Made by a program: the position numbers and the translations under genes
The notes under the pieces: model-generated
The model's database searches: none
The model's input: the letters and a program-made list of their open reading frames with translations, nothing else
What the model was told of the DNA's origin: nothing
Part shown: positions 20,146-27,801 of the stretch, piece after piece
Numbering within the stretch: position 1 is the stretch's first letter
Layout: each line of letters begins with the position of its first letter
DNA from: Bacteroidales bacterium UBA5281
GTDB lineage: Bacteria > Bacteroidota > Bacteroidia > Bacteroidales > Lentimicrobiaceae
Length of the DNA: 64,000 bases
Reading direction: 5' to 3'
NCBI GenBank assembly: GCA_002410555.1
Contig: DHSR01000083.1
Location: 57,072 to 121,071, forward strand

Positions 20146-20304
20146 ATGAAAAACAAAACTATTCAGGCCTATTCTGATGAATCTTATCCTCCATTTCCCA
20201 CCAGGAGTACTTTATTCTGGCGCCGGTTTATACCCTGGCAACTGATAAGATTTTTTGTGCTGAATTTCAGAATTATTAAAATTGTGGTGGGAGGTCATTC
20301 CTGA
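20146..20304 (+). CDS. 52-residue basic, aromatic protein directly downstream of sqr
   Basis: A short frame opens with ATG at 20146, 26 bases after the sqr stop. The product has a hydrophilic N-terminus (MKNKTIQAYSDESYPPFPTR) and then an amphipathic stretch rich in Trp, Phe, Arg and Ile (FWRRFIPWQLIRFF), ending in VVGGHS. It has no Cys and no classical transmembrane helix. Its composition suits a small membrane-surface protein, and its position suggests co-transcription with sqr. I cannot name a family. Whether it is conserved beside other sqr genes is the key test. Confidence 0.68.
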   Translation: MKNKTIQAYSDESYPPFPTRSTLFWRRFIPWQLIRFFVLNFRIIKIVVGGHS

Positions 20305-20319
20305 ACAGCGGCGGGCAAT

Positions 20320-20697
20320 TTAGTCCTCCGCGAGTTTATCCAGGTCGCGACGTTCCTTTTTGGTGGGTCTGCCGCTGCCACGTTCGCGCATACCGGCTTT
20401 CATTTCGTGCATAAATTTAATGCGTTCATATTCTTCCTCAGGGGTGATATCGAGCATGCTTTGTGAAACCAGTTTGGCCGAAACCCGGTTGTGAATCAGT
20501 TCTTTTACCTGAATGGTTTTGTTGAGCGGCCCCAAAGTTACTTGAATTATATCGCCTGATTTAATTGCGCGTGAAGGTTTTACCGCCTGCCCCTGTATTT
20601 TAACCTTTCCAGCCCGGCAGGCATCTCCGGCCATGGTGCGCGTTTTATAGATGCGCACTGCCCATAACCATTTGTCTATCCGCAAAACTTCGTCCAT
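20320..20697 (-). CDS. S4-domain RNA-binding protein of the Hsp15 (HslR) family
   Basis: The 125-residue protein has an S4 domain at the N-terminus: RIDKWLWAVRIYKTRTMA, then ACRAGKVKIQG and KPSRAIKSGDIIQV. A basic C-terminal tail follows (GRPTKKERRDLDKL). This is the Hsp15 arrangement. In E. coli Hsp15 binds stalled 50S subunits carrying nascent chains and helps recycle them. The gene follows der by 9 bases, so the two are probably co-transcribed. Confidence 0.9.
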   Translation of the reverse strand: MDEVLRIDKWLWAVRIYKTRTMAGDACRAGKVKIQGQAVKPSRAIKSGDIIQVTLGPLNKTIQVKELIHNRVSAKLVSQSMLDITPEEEYERIKFMHEMKAGMRERGSGRPTKKERRDLDKLAED

Positions 20698-20706
20698 AAG
20701 CCACTT

Positions 20707-22011
20707 TTATTTTTGCCGGAAATAGATTTCAATCGGCACACCTGTAAGATTAAACTGCTCGCGCAGTCGGTTTTCAACAAAGCGCTTATACGGATCACTA
20801 ACATACTGTGGCAGATTACAGAAAAATACAAATGCCGGATAGGAGAGTTTAAGGGTAGTGATGTACTTTATCTTTATGAATTTACCTTTAACCGCCGGAG
20901 GAGGATTTTCTGTAACAATGGGTAACATTACATCCATTAATTGCCGTGTGGTTATATTTTGAGAGCGTGCCAGATAGACATCCCGGGCAGTTTCCAGGGC
21001 TTTGTAGATACGCTGCTTATTGATGACCGAAGTAAAGATAATGGGTACATCTGTAAAAGGCTGAATCCGCTTACGAATCAGCTCTTCAAAATCCTTATGT
21101 GTATTGGTATCTTTTTCTACCAGATCCCATTTATTTACCACAATTACAATTCCTTTGTGATTTTTTTGAGCCAGTCCGAAAATATTGATATCCTGGCTTT
21201 CAATGCCCTGAGTTGCATCCAGCATAAGCACACAAATATCACTATTTTCAATGGCACGCACCGAACGCATTACTGAATAAAATTCTATGTCTTCGCTTAC
21301 CTTTCCTTTTTTCCGAAGCCCTGCGGTGTCAACCAATAAAAAATCAAAGCCAAAACTATTGTACCGGGTATATATAGAATCTCGGGTGGTGCCGGGAATA
21401 GGGGTAACTATATTGCGCTCATTGCCCAGCAAGGCATTAATCATGGATGATTTACCTACATTTGGCCGGCCAACGAATGCGATTTTTGGCAGGTCGCTGT
21501 GATCGGCTTGTTCCTCAGGAGAAAACTCTTTAACAACATCATCAAGCAAATCACCGGTTCCACTGCCATTGATGGCGGAAATTTCATATATTTTATCGAA
21601 ACCCAGGGCATAAAACTCCACGGATTCGGTTGATAGTTTGATGTTGTCTACCTTATTTGCCACCAGAAACACTTTTTTAGGTGAGCGTCGCACCATATTG
21701 GCCACATCTTGATCCAGGGGTGAAATTCCCTCTTTGACATCAACCAGAAAGAGTACTACATCCGCTTCTTCCAAAGCAAATTCAACCTGTTTGTGAATGG
21801 CATCTTCAAATACATCATCGCTGCCAATTACCACGCCACCGGTATCAATAACGGAAAAATGAACCCCGTTCCAGTCTGAGGTACCATAATGACGATCACG
21901 TGTAACACCGCTTATCGAGTCCACAATCGCTTTACGTTCACCGGTCAGGCGGTTAAAGAGGGTAGATTTGCCCACATTGGGGCGGCCTACAATGGCTACT
22001 ATGTTCGACAT
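20707..22011 (-). CDS. der: Der (EngA), tandem-domain ribosome assembly GTPase
   Basis: The 434-residue protein has two GTPase domains, each with its own P-loop (GRPNVGKSTLFNRL near residue 8 and GRPNVGKSSMINAL near 183), DTGG and DTAG switch motifs, and NKVD/NKWD specificity motifs. A C-terminal KH-like domain follows. This is diagnostic of Der, needed for 50S subunit maturation. The initiator tRNA gene lies just upstream on the same strand. Confidence 0.97.
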   Translation of the reverse strand: MSNIVAIVGRPNVGKSTLFNRLTGERKAIVDSISGVTRDRHYGTSDWNGVHFSVIDTGGVVIGSDDVFEDAIHKQVEFALEEADVVLFLVDVKEGISPLDQDVANMVRRSPKKVFLVANKVDNIKLSTESVEFYALGFDKIYEISAINGSGTGDLLDDVVKEFSPEEQADHSDLPKIAFVGRPNVGKSSMINALLGNERNIVTPIPGTTRDSIYTRYNSFGFDFLLVDTAGLRKKGKVSEDIEFYSVMRSVRAIENSDICVLMLDATQGIESQDINIFGLAQKNHKGIVIVVNKWDLVEKDTNTHKDFEELIRKRIQPFTDVPIIFTSVINKQRIYKALETARDVYLARSQNITTRQLMDVMLPIVTENPPPAVKGKFIKIKYITTLKLSYPAFVFFCNLPQYVSDPYKRFVENRLREQFNLTGVPIEIYFRQK

Positions 22012-22091
22012 ATGGTAATAAAATTTAGTTGGAAACCTGATGCATTAAAACAGCAAAAGCCTTGATAACAAGGCTTTACTTAAATATTAAT

Positions 22092-22166
<75 letters not shown>

Positions 22167-22247
22167 CTATAAGTTAATCCGTTTTTAAACGGGACTGCAA
22201 AGATATATTTTGTTTCTTTGTTGTGCAAATTTATTGTCATTTATTTT

Positions 22248-23126
22248 ATGAAACACAAATCTGGCTTTGTTAATATTATTGGTCATCCCAACGTAGGAAA
22301 ATCAACATTGATGAATGCATTGGTAGGCGAGAAACTCTCTATCATTACCTCAAAGGCTCAAACCACCCGCCATCGTATTATGGGAATTGTAAATGGTGAC
22401 GACTTCCAGATCGTATATTCCGACACGCCAGGCATAGTAAAGCCCCACTATAAATTGCATGAATCCATGATGAAATTTGTGGATGCAGCCATGGAAGATG
22501 CCGATATCTTTTTATTGGTTACCGAAAATAAGGACGTTCCCTTTGAAGATGATCTTGTACAACGCCTGAACCAGTTAAACAAACCGGTAATACTTATACT
22601 TAATAAGGTAGATCTGATGGAACAGCAGGAGGTAAAGCAGAAACTCACCGAATTGGAAGCCCGGTTCCCAACAGCCATCATTCTTCCTGTTTCGGCACTG
22701 CATAAGTTTAACCTCGACAAGCTTTTTGATGCATTACTGGATAAGTTGCCTGAATCGCCGGCTTATTATCCAAAAGATGAACTGACCGATCGTTCCATGC
22801 GGTTTTTCATCTCAGAGATTATCCGTGAAAAAATACTGCTTTATTACAAGCAGGAAATTCCCTATTCTGCTGAGGTATCGGTAGATGAATACAAAGAGAA
22901 GCCAGGCATTACCCTTATTACTGCTACCATTTATGTAGCCCGCGAATCTCAAAAAGCCATTATTCTGGGGCATCAGGGTAGATCCATTAAAGGGTTGGGC
23001 ATGGCTGCCCGAAAAGACATTGAAGAATTTATAGAAGGCAAGTCCTACCTCGAGTTACGTGTAAAAGTCAGTAAAGACTGGCGGGATGACCCCCGGCAGT
23101 TGAAACGGTTTGGATATGATCTTTAG
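22248..23126 (+). CDS. era: Era, 16S rRNA-binding GTPase
   Basis: From the ATG at 22248 the product is 292 residues. It has a GTPase domain with GHPNVGKSTLMNAL, DTPGI and NKVD, and a C-terminal KH domain containing GHQGRSIKGLGMAARKDIE. A TTG 30 bases earlier is in frame but adds only a non-conserved tail, so the ATG is preferred. Era binds the 3' end of 16S rRNA and monitors 30S assembly. It is divergent from the tRNA gene and from der, another ribosome assembly GTPase. Confidence 0.96.
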   Translation: MKHKSGFVNIIGHPNVGKSTLMNALVGEKLSIITSKAQTTRHRIMGIVNGDDFQIVYSDTPGIVKPHYKLHESMMKFVDAAMEDADIFLLVTENKDVPFEDDLVQRLNQLNKPVILILNKVDLMEQQEVKQKLTELEARFPTAIILPVSALHKFNLDKLFDALLDKLPESPAYYPKDELTDRSMRFFISEIIREKILLYYKQEIPYSAEVSVDEYKEKPGITLITATIYVARESQKAIILGHQGRSIKGLGMAARKDIEEFIEGKSYLELRVKVSKDWRDDPRQLKRFGYDL

Positions 23127-23419
23127 TTGGGGTGATTGGTGATCGGTAATTGGTGATTGGTAACTTGAGATTAGGAATTCAATCCGAAGACTGTGCCTGC
23201 CCGCCTCGGGTGGGATTGGTAATTTGAAACTGACCTAACAGGTTTTCTTCATACCTGTCAGGTCTTCTTGTTTGGAGGGATTCTAAAACCGGTGATAGCA
23301 CGTGCTACAATCGCACGCATTCACCGGTGGTTAGGAATTCAATCTGAAATCAGTGCCTTCCTGCCTCCGGCGGAATTTGATGTGTTGAAATCCGCGCAAT
23401 CCGCATCGTCTCTCACTTC
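23127..23419. repeat. Repeat-rich intergenic region between era and the phosphofructokinase gene
   Basis: No gene is supported. The region starts with tandem GGTGATTGGT-like units. It holds two copies of TTAGGAATTCAATCYGAA (23171-23188 and 23331-23348), each followed by a similar GTGCCT..C..GCC stretch. An 8-base inverted repeat, ACCGGTGA/TCACCGGT, lies at 23288-23328. It looks like a patchwork of short intergenic repeats. Confidence 0.6.
23232..23275 (+). terminator. Stem-loop downstream of era (GACCT-type repeat)
   Basis: The arms are GACCTAACAGGT and ACCTGTCAGGTC, 12 bases with one mismatch, around a 9-base loop. A T-rich tract (TTCTTGTTT) follows. A close relative of the same hairpin ends the thiolase gene at 56202-56240, so this is a recurring terminator-like element. 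Confidence 0.62.
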
Positions 23420-24649
23420 TTACCTGACAGGCTCCCAATTCAATATTTTCCGGAAATCATAGTATTCGGGATCCGCAACATATTTACGGGCAGCCTCATA
23501 ATCGGCAGGCTCAATATATTGGAGGCTATGATTAAAAACCATTTTCGACTTCTGACCTTCCATATTTACCAGGCGTGGTTTTACCTTTCCATTTTCGTCT
23601 TCCACATCTTTGAGGTACAGTGCGCTGATATCGCCGTTAGGACCACTAACCACCATACAACCACTAAACCCTTCATCAAATAAGATCTTTACGCCAATAC
23701 CCATCAAAGAACAATAAAGCATGTCGAAGGCAATAGGCTGCACACACCGCAGTTCATAGCCCAGCTCAACCGGACGACTCTTGATATTCAGGTTCAGTTC
23801 TTTGACTTTTCTTTGCAACAACATATTGAAAATGTGCGCTTTACTCACATTGCCCAGTTCGGGATGACCATGTTCATCAAATGTAAAAACTATGCTTGAG
23901 CTTCTGATTTCATCATCGGTCATAAAGTGAAATACCCCTTCGCTTACAATTGCAGTACCGTAACTAATTCCAAGTATCTTGCGTTTTATCATAGAAGAAA
24001 CTACCAATCTCAAAATGCGCTCGAAGGTGACTTCAGTTTGATTAAACATTTCAGGGATAATAATCATGGGGTAGTGGCATGCGGCTCCAATACCGAAAGC
24101 CAGATGACCAGCTTCGCGGCCCATAGCCGAAACCATAAACCAGTTTCCGCTGGTGCGCGCATCCTCATATACGGTGGTGGCCAGTCTTACACCTTCCTGT
24201 TTTGCACTTTGATATCCAAAGGTAGGAATGCCATCGGGCAAGGGTAGATCATTGTCTATTGTTTTGGGAACGTGGATGTTCTGAATTTTAACATCATTCG
24301 AGATCAGAAACTTTGAAATGCGATTTGCCGTAGAAGCAGTATCATCTCCCCCTATGGTGACCAATAGCCTGATGTCGTTTTTGATGAAAAATCCGGTATT
24401 AAAATCCATATCTTTGGGCTTATGCCGACTCATTTCCAATGCTGATCCACCCTGATTGTGAATCCGGTCTGCCAGTGCAAAGTCTATTTCAATCATATCG
24501 GGTGTATCGCTGAACAAGGTTTTATAACCCTGATGAAGTCCGATAACCTTGTATCCGTCCTTGATAAATACTTTGGCAATAGAAGAAATTACTGAATTGA
24601 TGCCTGGCGCCGGGCCACCTCCTGCCAAAATCGCAATTGAGCCTTTCAT
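23420..24649 (-). CDS. pfp: Phosphofructokinase, probably pyrophosphate-dependent
   Basis: The 409-residue enzyme has the PfkA fold motifs. Two diagnostic positions point to pyrophosphate: Asp103 in GGDDTAS (ATP enzymes have Gly) and Lys129 in PKTIDND (ATP enzymes have Gly). Both match the known rule for PPi-type phosphofructokinases. It would phosphorylate fructose 6-phosphate reversibly using PPi. A -7 box, TACTTTTG, lies on the minus strand at 24709-24702, about 50 bases before the ATG. The region up to the transporter (24650-24880) holds nothing else recognisable. Confidence 0.9.
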   Translation of the reverse strand: MKGSIAILAGGGPAPGINSVISSIAKVFIKDGYKVIGLHQGYKTLFSDTPDMIEIDFALADRIHNQGGSALEMSRHKPKDMDFNTGFFIKNDIRLLVTIGGDDTASTANRISKFLISNDVKIQNIHVPKTIDNDLPLPDGIPTFGYQSAKQEGVRLATTVYEDARTSGNWFMVSAMGREAGHLAFGIGAACHYPMIIIPEMFNQTEVTFERILRLVVSSMIKRKILGISYGTAIVSEGVFHFMTDDEIRSSSIVFTFDEHGHPELGNVSKAHIFNMLLQRKVKELNLNIKSRPVELGYELRCVQPIAFDMLYCSLMGIGVKILFDEGFSGCMVVSGPNGDISALYLKDVEDENGKVKPRLVNMEGQKSKMVFNHSLQYIEPADYEAARKYVADPEYYDFRKILNWEPVR

Positions 24650-24880
24650 ATATGATTGATTTATTTGTTTTCAGAATGTTTTCCGGAATTTAAAGAAAGT
24701 GCAAAAGTAAAAAGAAAACCGGATTGAATGAGATATTTAAGCCCTAAAGAAAAAAGACAATGCGGGTAGACCAGGGCCAACCTAAAGCTAAGGAGAAGCC
24801 AAAAGATATTAAATGATTATACCCCGCATTGGCTTATAATCTCATCAATCTGAATCAACCAATAGCTGGTTAGCTCTAAA

Positions 24881-26176
24881 TTATGAATTATGTTTCGGTT
24901 TAAGATAATGATTAAACAGCAACAATCCGATGATGGTGGCCACACCAATCATACTGAAAATAAACCACAGCAATCCCGGACGTCCCAATCCGTCAACAAA
25001 GTGAACATACAAAGTTGCTCCGAGGATACCACCAATACCACTTCCAATTACTCCGTAAAGAAAGGAATAGCCCAGATATAATGCTTTTTTATCGGGCGGG
25101 GCAATTAATCCGATATAGGAGATAAACTTGGGATGCGCAGTCATTTCACCTATGGAAAAAATAACCAGTCCGGCAACGAACACCCATGCATAGGTTGATA
25201 TGGCGAGAATACCCATACCTATTGTTCCCAGACCTATGCCAACTATCATGGTTGGCAGTGCAGGAGTTTTCTTTACCAGAGAAGATATCAGCAGTTGCAG
25301 CAGAATTATAGCTCCGGCATTGATAACAGTTACATGCTCGGCATCGAATTTCCATGAAGGATTAGCGGTAAACAGACCCAAAAAGCGGTTTATTACATTA
25401 TTCACCGGTGTCATATCCATATAATCTTTCAGATACCAAAGCACGGTATCGAACATTTGAAAATATAGAATCCAGAAACCACTATAAATAACAATCATCA
25501 GCACAAAACGATAATCTTTCAATACCAGCAGGATGCCTTTCAGCACTTCAGAAAGTGGCTTGGTACTTTCCGGACGGGGTGGCTCTTTATAAACGAAAAT
25601 GTTCAGCAACAGCATAGAACCGGTCCCAACCGCAGCCATAATAAAAATGTAATTCCATCCAATGCCTTTCAGATAAGGAACCAGAATTAAGGGAAATATA
25701 AATGCCCCCAGATTAATGGCCCAGTAAAATATACCGAAGCCCAGGGTGGAATTGTTTTCGTCGGTTACCCGGGCGATGGTTCCCGAAATTACCGGTTTAA
25801 AAAATCCTGCACCTATCGCCATCAAAATGAGACTCATAAAAACCAGACTATATGAAGTAGACAGACTGGTTAGAAAATAGCCCATACTCATCACCGCAAA
25901 AGCCATCATCAGAGTACGACGATAACCAAACCGGTCAGCTAAAGCTCCTGCAAGAATAGGCAGCAGGTATAATAATGGAGTAATGGTACTTTTAATAATG
26001 CCTACGCCTTCTTTTGAAAATCCAAGCCCTCCCTCAGCCGGAGAAAGAATAAGATATACCGACAAAACCGACATTACACCGTAATACGATCCCCGTTCAA
26101 AGAACTCCATAGTAATTACAGTCCAGAAGTTTTTGGGGAAGGATTTAAAGCCTGATTTTTGGGAAGTAGCGCTCAT
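24881..26176 (-). CDS. POT-family (proton-coupled oligopeptide) MFS transporter
   Basis: The 431-residue protein has many hydrophobic segments and begins with the POT proton-site signature EFFERGSYYGV (residues 24-34). A loop GALADRFGYRRTLM and FGIFYWAINLGAFIFPL, corresponding to the PTR2 region, follow. POT transporters take up di- and tripeptides with protons. Peptide import would fit an organism that ferments amino acids, but there is no direct link to the lysine genes. Confidence 0.9.
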   Translation of the reverse strand: MSATSQKSGFKSFPKNFWTVITMEFFERGSYYGVMSVLSVYLILSPAEGGLGFSKEGVGIIKSTITPLLYLLPILAGALADRFGYRRTLMMAFAVMSMGYFLTSLSTSYSLVFMSLILMAIGAGFFKPVISGTIARVTDENNSTLGFGIFYWAINLGAFIFPLILVPYLKGIGWNYIFIMAAVGTGSMLLLNIFVYKEPPRPESTKPLSEVLKGILLVLKDYRFVLMIVIYSGFWILYFQMFDTVLWYLKDYMDMTPVNNVINRFLGLFTANPSWKFDAEHVTVINAGAIILLQLLISSLVKKTPALPTMIVGIGLGTIGMGILAISTYAWVFVAGLVIFSIGEMTAHPKFISYIGLIAPPDKKALYLGYSFLYGVIGSGIGGILGATLYVHFVDGLGRPGLLWFIFSMIGVATIIGLLLFNHYLKPKHNS

Positions 26177-26320
26177 AAACTAAGATCAGATGAAAATGCA
26201 AATCACAAAAATAAATAATTCAGCGCATTATGACAGATAATTCTTTTCAATTTAAACACAAAGCCGGAACAGGAATAAATGGTAAGAATGCAAAGTAATT
26301 CCATAAACTAATGTAAACTT

Positions 26321-27586
26321 TCAACCATCGCCATTCACGTCCTTTTTCTGCTCTACCACCATTTGAACAGTAAGCCGGCTTTTTTGCTCCAGCAACACAT
26401 TGCGTTCGCCCACCAGCTTATTAATTGCCCGCTGGTTGTAATAGCGTATGGTAATCAGTTCCATACCCCGATTATACCTTACCCTGAAATCACTGCTAAG
26501 CGTTTTCAGCAGCCGCTGCAACTTATCATCCTGGTCATCAATGCAAATGGAAAAGCTGATGGCTGAATTCTGCATCATATTGATGTGTATGCCTATGTGT
26601 GATAACAGACCAAATATGGTATGTAATCCATGCTCAGCGATAAAAGAGAAATCGAGGGGCGATATAGATACAAGCACCTGATCCGGTTTTACGATATAAG
26701 AGGGCACAGTATTGACCAGTCCATCAGGGTTACATATAAGGGTTCCGGAAGCTTCCGGGTCAGCAAATGGCTTAATGTAAAGTGGAATGCGTTTATTTTG
26801 AAGCGGTTGAATGGTCTTGGGATGAATGACTGAGGCTCCGAAATAAGCCAGCTCGATGGCATCCCGGTAAGAAATTCTATCCAGCTTTTTTGTGTGTTTA
26901 AAAAGTCGTGGATCAGCATTCAAAAGACCGGGGACATCCTTCCATATAATTACTTCTTCAGCGTCTAAAGCAAAAGCAAATATGGCAGCACTAAAATCAG
27001 AGCCTTCCCGACCCAACGTTACCGGATGACCGCTAAGACTAAAGCCAATAAATCCCTGAGTAATGGTGAGTGTATGGTGGTCTTTAAAAACAGCCCTGAT
27101 GCGGGGCGTGGTCTCATTCCAGTTGATATGTGCATTTCTGAAACTTTCATCGGTAATAACCAGTTGCGAGGCATCCAATATACGTGCCCCCGGTTGTTGC
27201 TTTTGCAGGTAAGCGCCTACAAGTGCGGTAGAAAGAAATTCACCGCGGCTGACAATACGATCATAAGCACTGTCAAAAAGTGGTGGTGGTTCGCTGTGCA
27301 CCAGACTACGCAGGGTTTGAAGTTCAATGGCAAGCTGAGGGACTGTTTCACCCAATAATTCCTGTGAAATAGAAGTATGAAATTCTTCTACGGCATCCAA
27401 CCGCGACGATGCTGCTATATCTCTATCGAACCAGGCCTGAGCTACTTTTTCCAATGCATTGGTCGTCTTGCCCATGGCCGACAGCACCACGCACACTGAA
27501 TCACTGTATCCGGAGAGAATCCTGGCAACATTTCGAACTGATTCTGCATCCTTTACCGATGCTCCACCGAATTTAAACACTTTCAT
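26321..27586 (-). CDS. lysC: Aspartate kinase
   Basis: From the ATG at 27586 the product is 421 residues and begins MKVFKFGGASVKDAESV, the kinase phosphate-binding start. GREGSDFSAAIFA and WKDVPGLLNADPR follow, then regulatory ACT-like domains at the C-terminus. The frame stays open to 27661, but that start would lie upstream of a -7 box, TACTTTTG (minus strand, 27613-27606), and lacks similarity. It phosphorylates aspartate in the first step towards Lys, Thr and Met. It is monofunctional, with no homoserine dehydrogenase domain. Confidence 0.93.
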   Translation of the reverse strand: MKVFKFGGASVKDAESVRNVARILSGYSDSVCVVLSAMGKTTNALEKVAQAWFDRDIAASSRLDAVEEFHTSISQELLGETVPQLAIELQTLRSLVHSEPPPLFDSAYDRIVSRGEFLSTALVGAYLQKQQPGARILDASQLVITDESFRNAHINWNETTPRIRAVFKDHHTLTITQGFIGFSLSGHPVTLGREGSDFSAAIFAFALDAEEVIIWKDVPGLLNADPRLFKHTKKLDRISYRDAIELAYFGASVIHPKTIQPLQNKRIPLYIKPFADPEASGTLICNPDGLVNTVPSYIVKPDQVLVSISPLDFSFIAEHGLHTIFGLLSHIGIHINMMQNSAISFSICIDDQDDKLQRLLKTLSSDFRVRYNRGMELITIRYYNQRAINKLVGERNVLLEQKSRLTVQMVVEQKKDVNGDG

Positions 27587-27746
27587 CTCCGAAGTATTGA
27601 TGAAGCAAAAGTAAAGAAAATAGTAGTATAACCGGGATTTTAACCTCTTCAGACTGCCCAACCCAATATCAATTGGAATGATCCGATAGCTTGTAGTTTT
27701 GGCATCAGCAAGTTACTCCTCTTATTTATTCATTCAAAAATAATGA

Positions 27747-27778
27747 TTGTTAATGATTTGTTAATTTTCATATATTTG
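27747..27778 (+). promoter_or_regulatory. Bacteroidota-type promoter of the LytS-like kinase gene
   Basis: A TTG at 27747-27749 is separated by 21 bases from TATATTTG at 27771-27778, matching the -33/-7 pattern used by the Bacteroidota primary sigma factor. Transcription would begin about 10-15 bases ahead of the ATG at 27802. Confidence 0.68.
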
Positions 27779-27801
27779 TGAGGGCCAATTAACTTCAGTA
27801 T

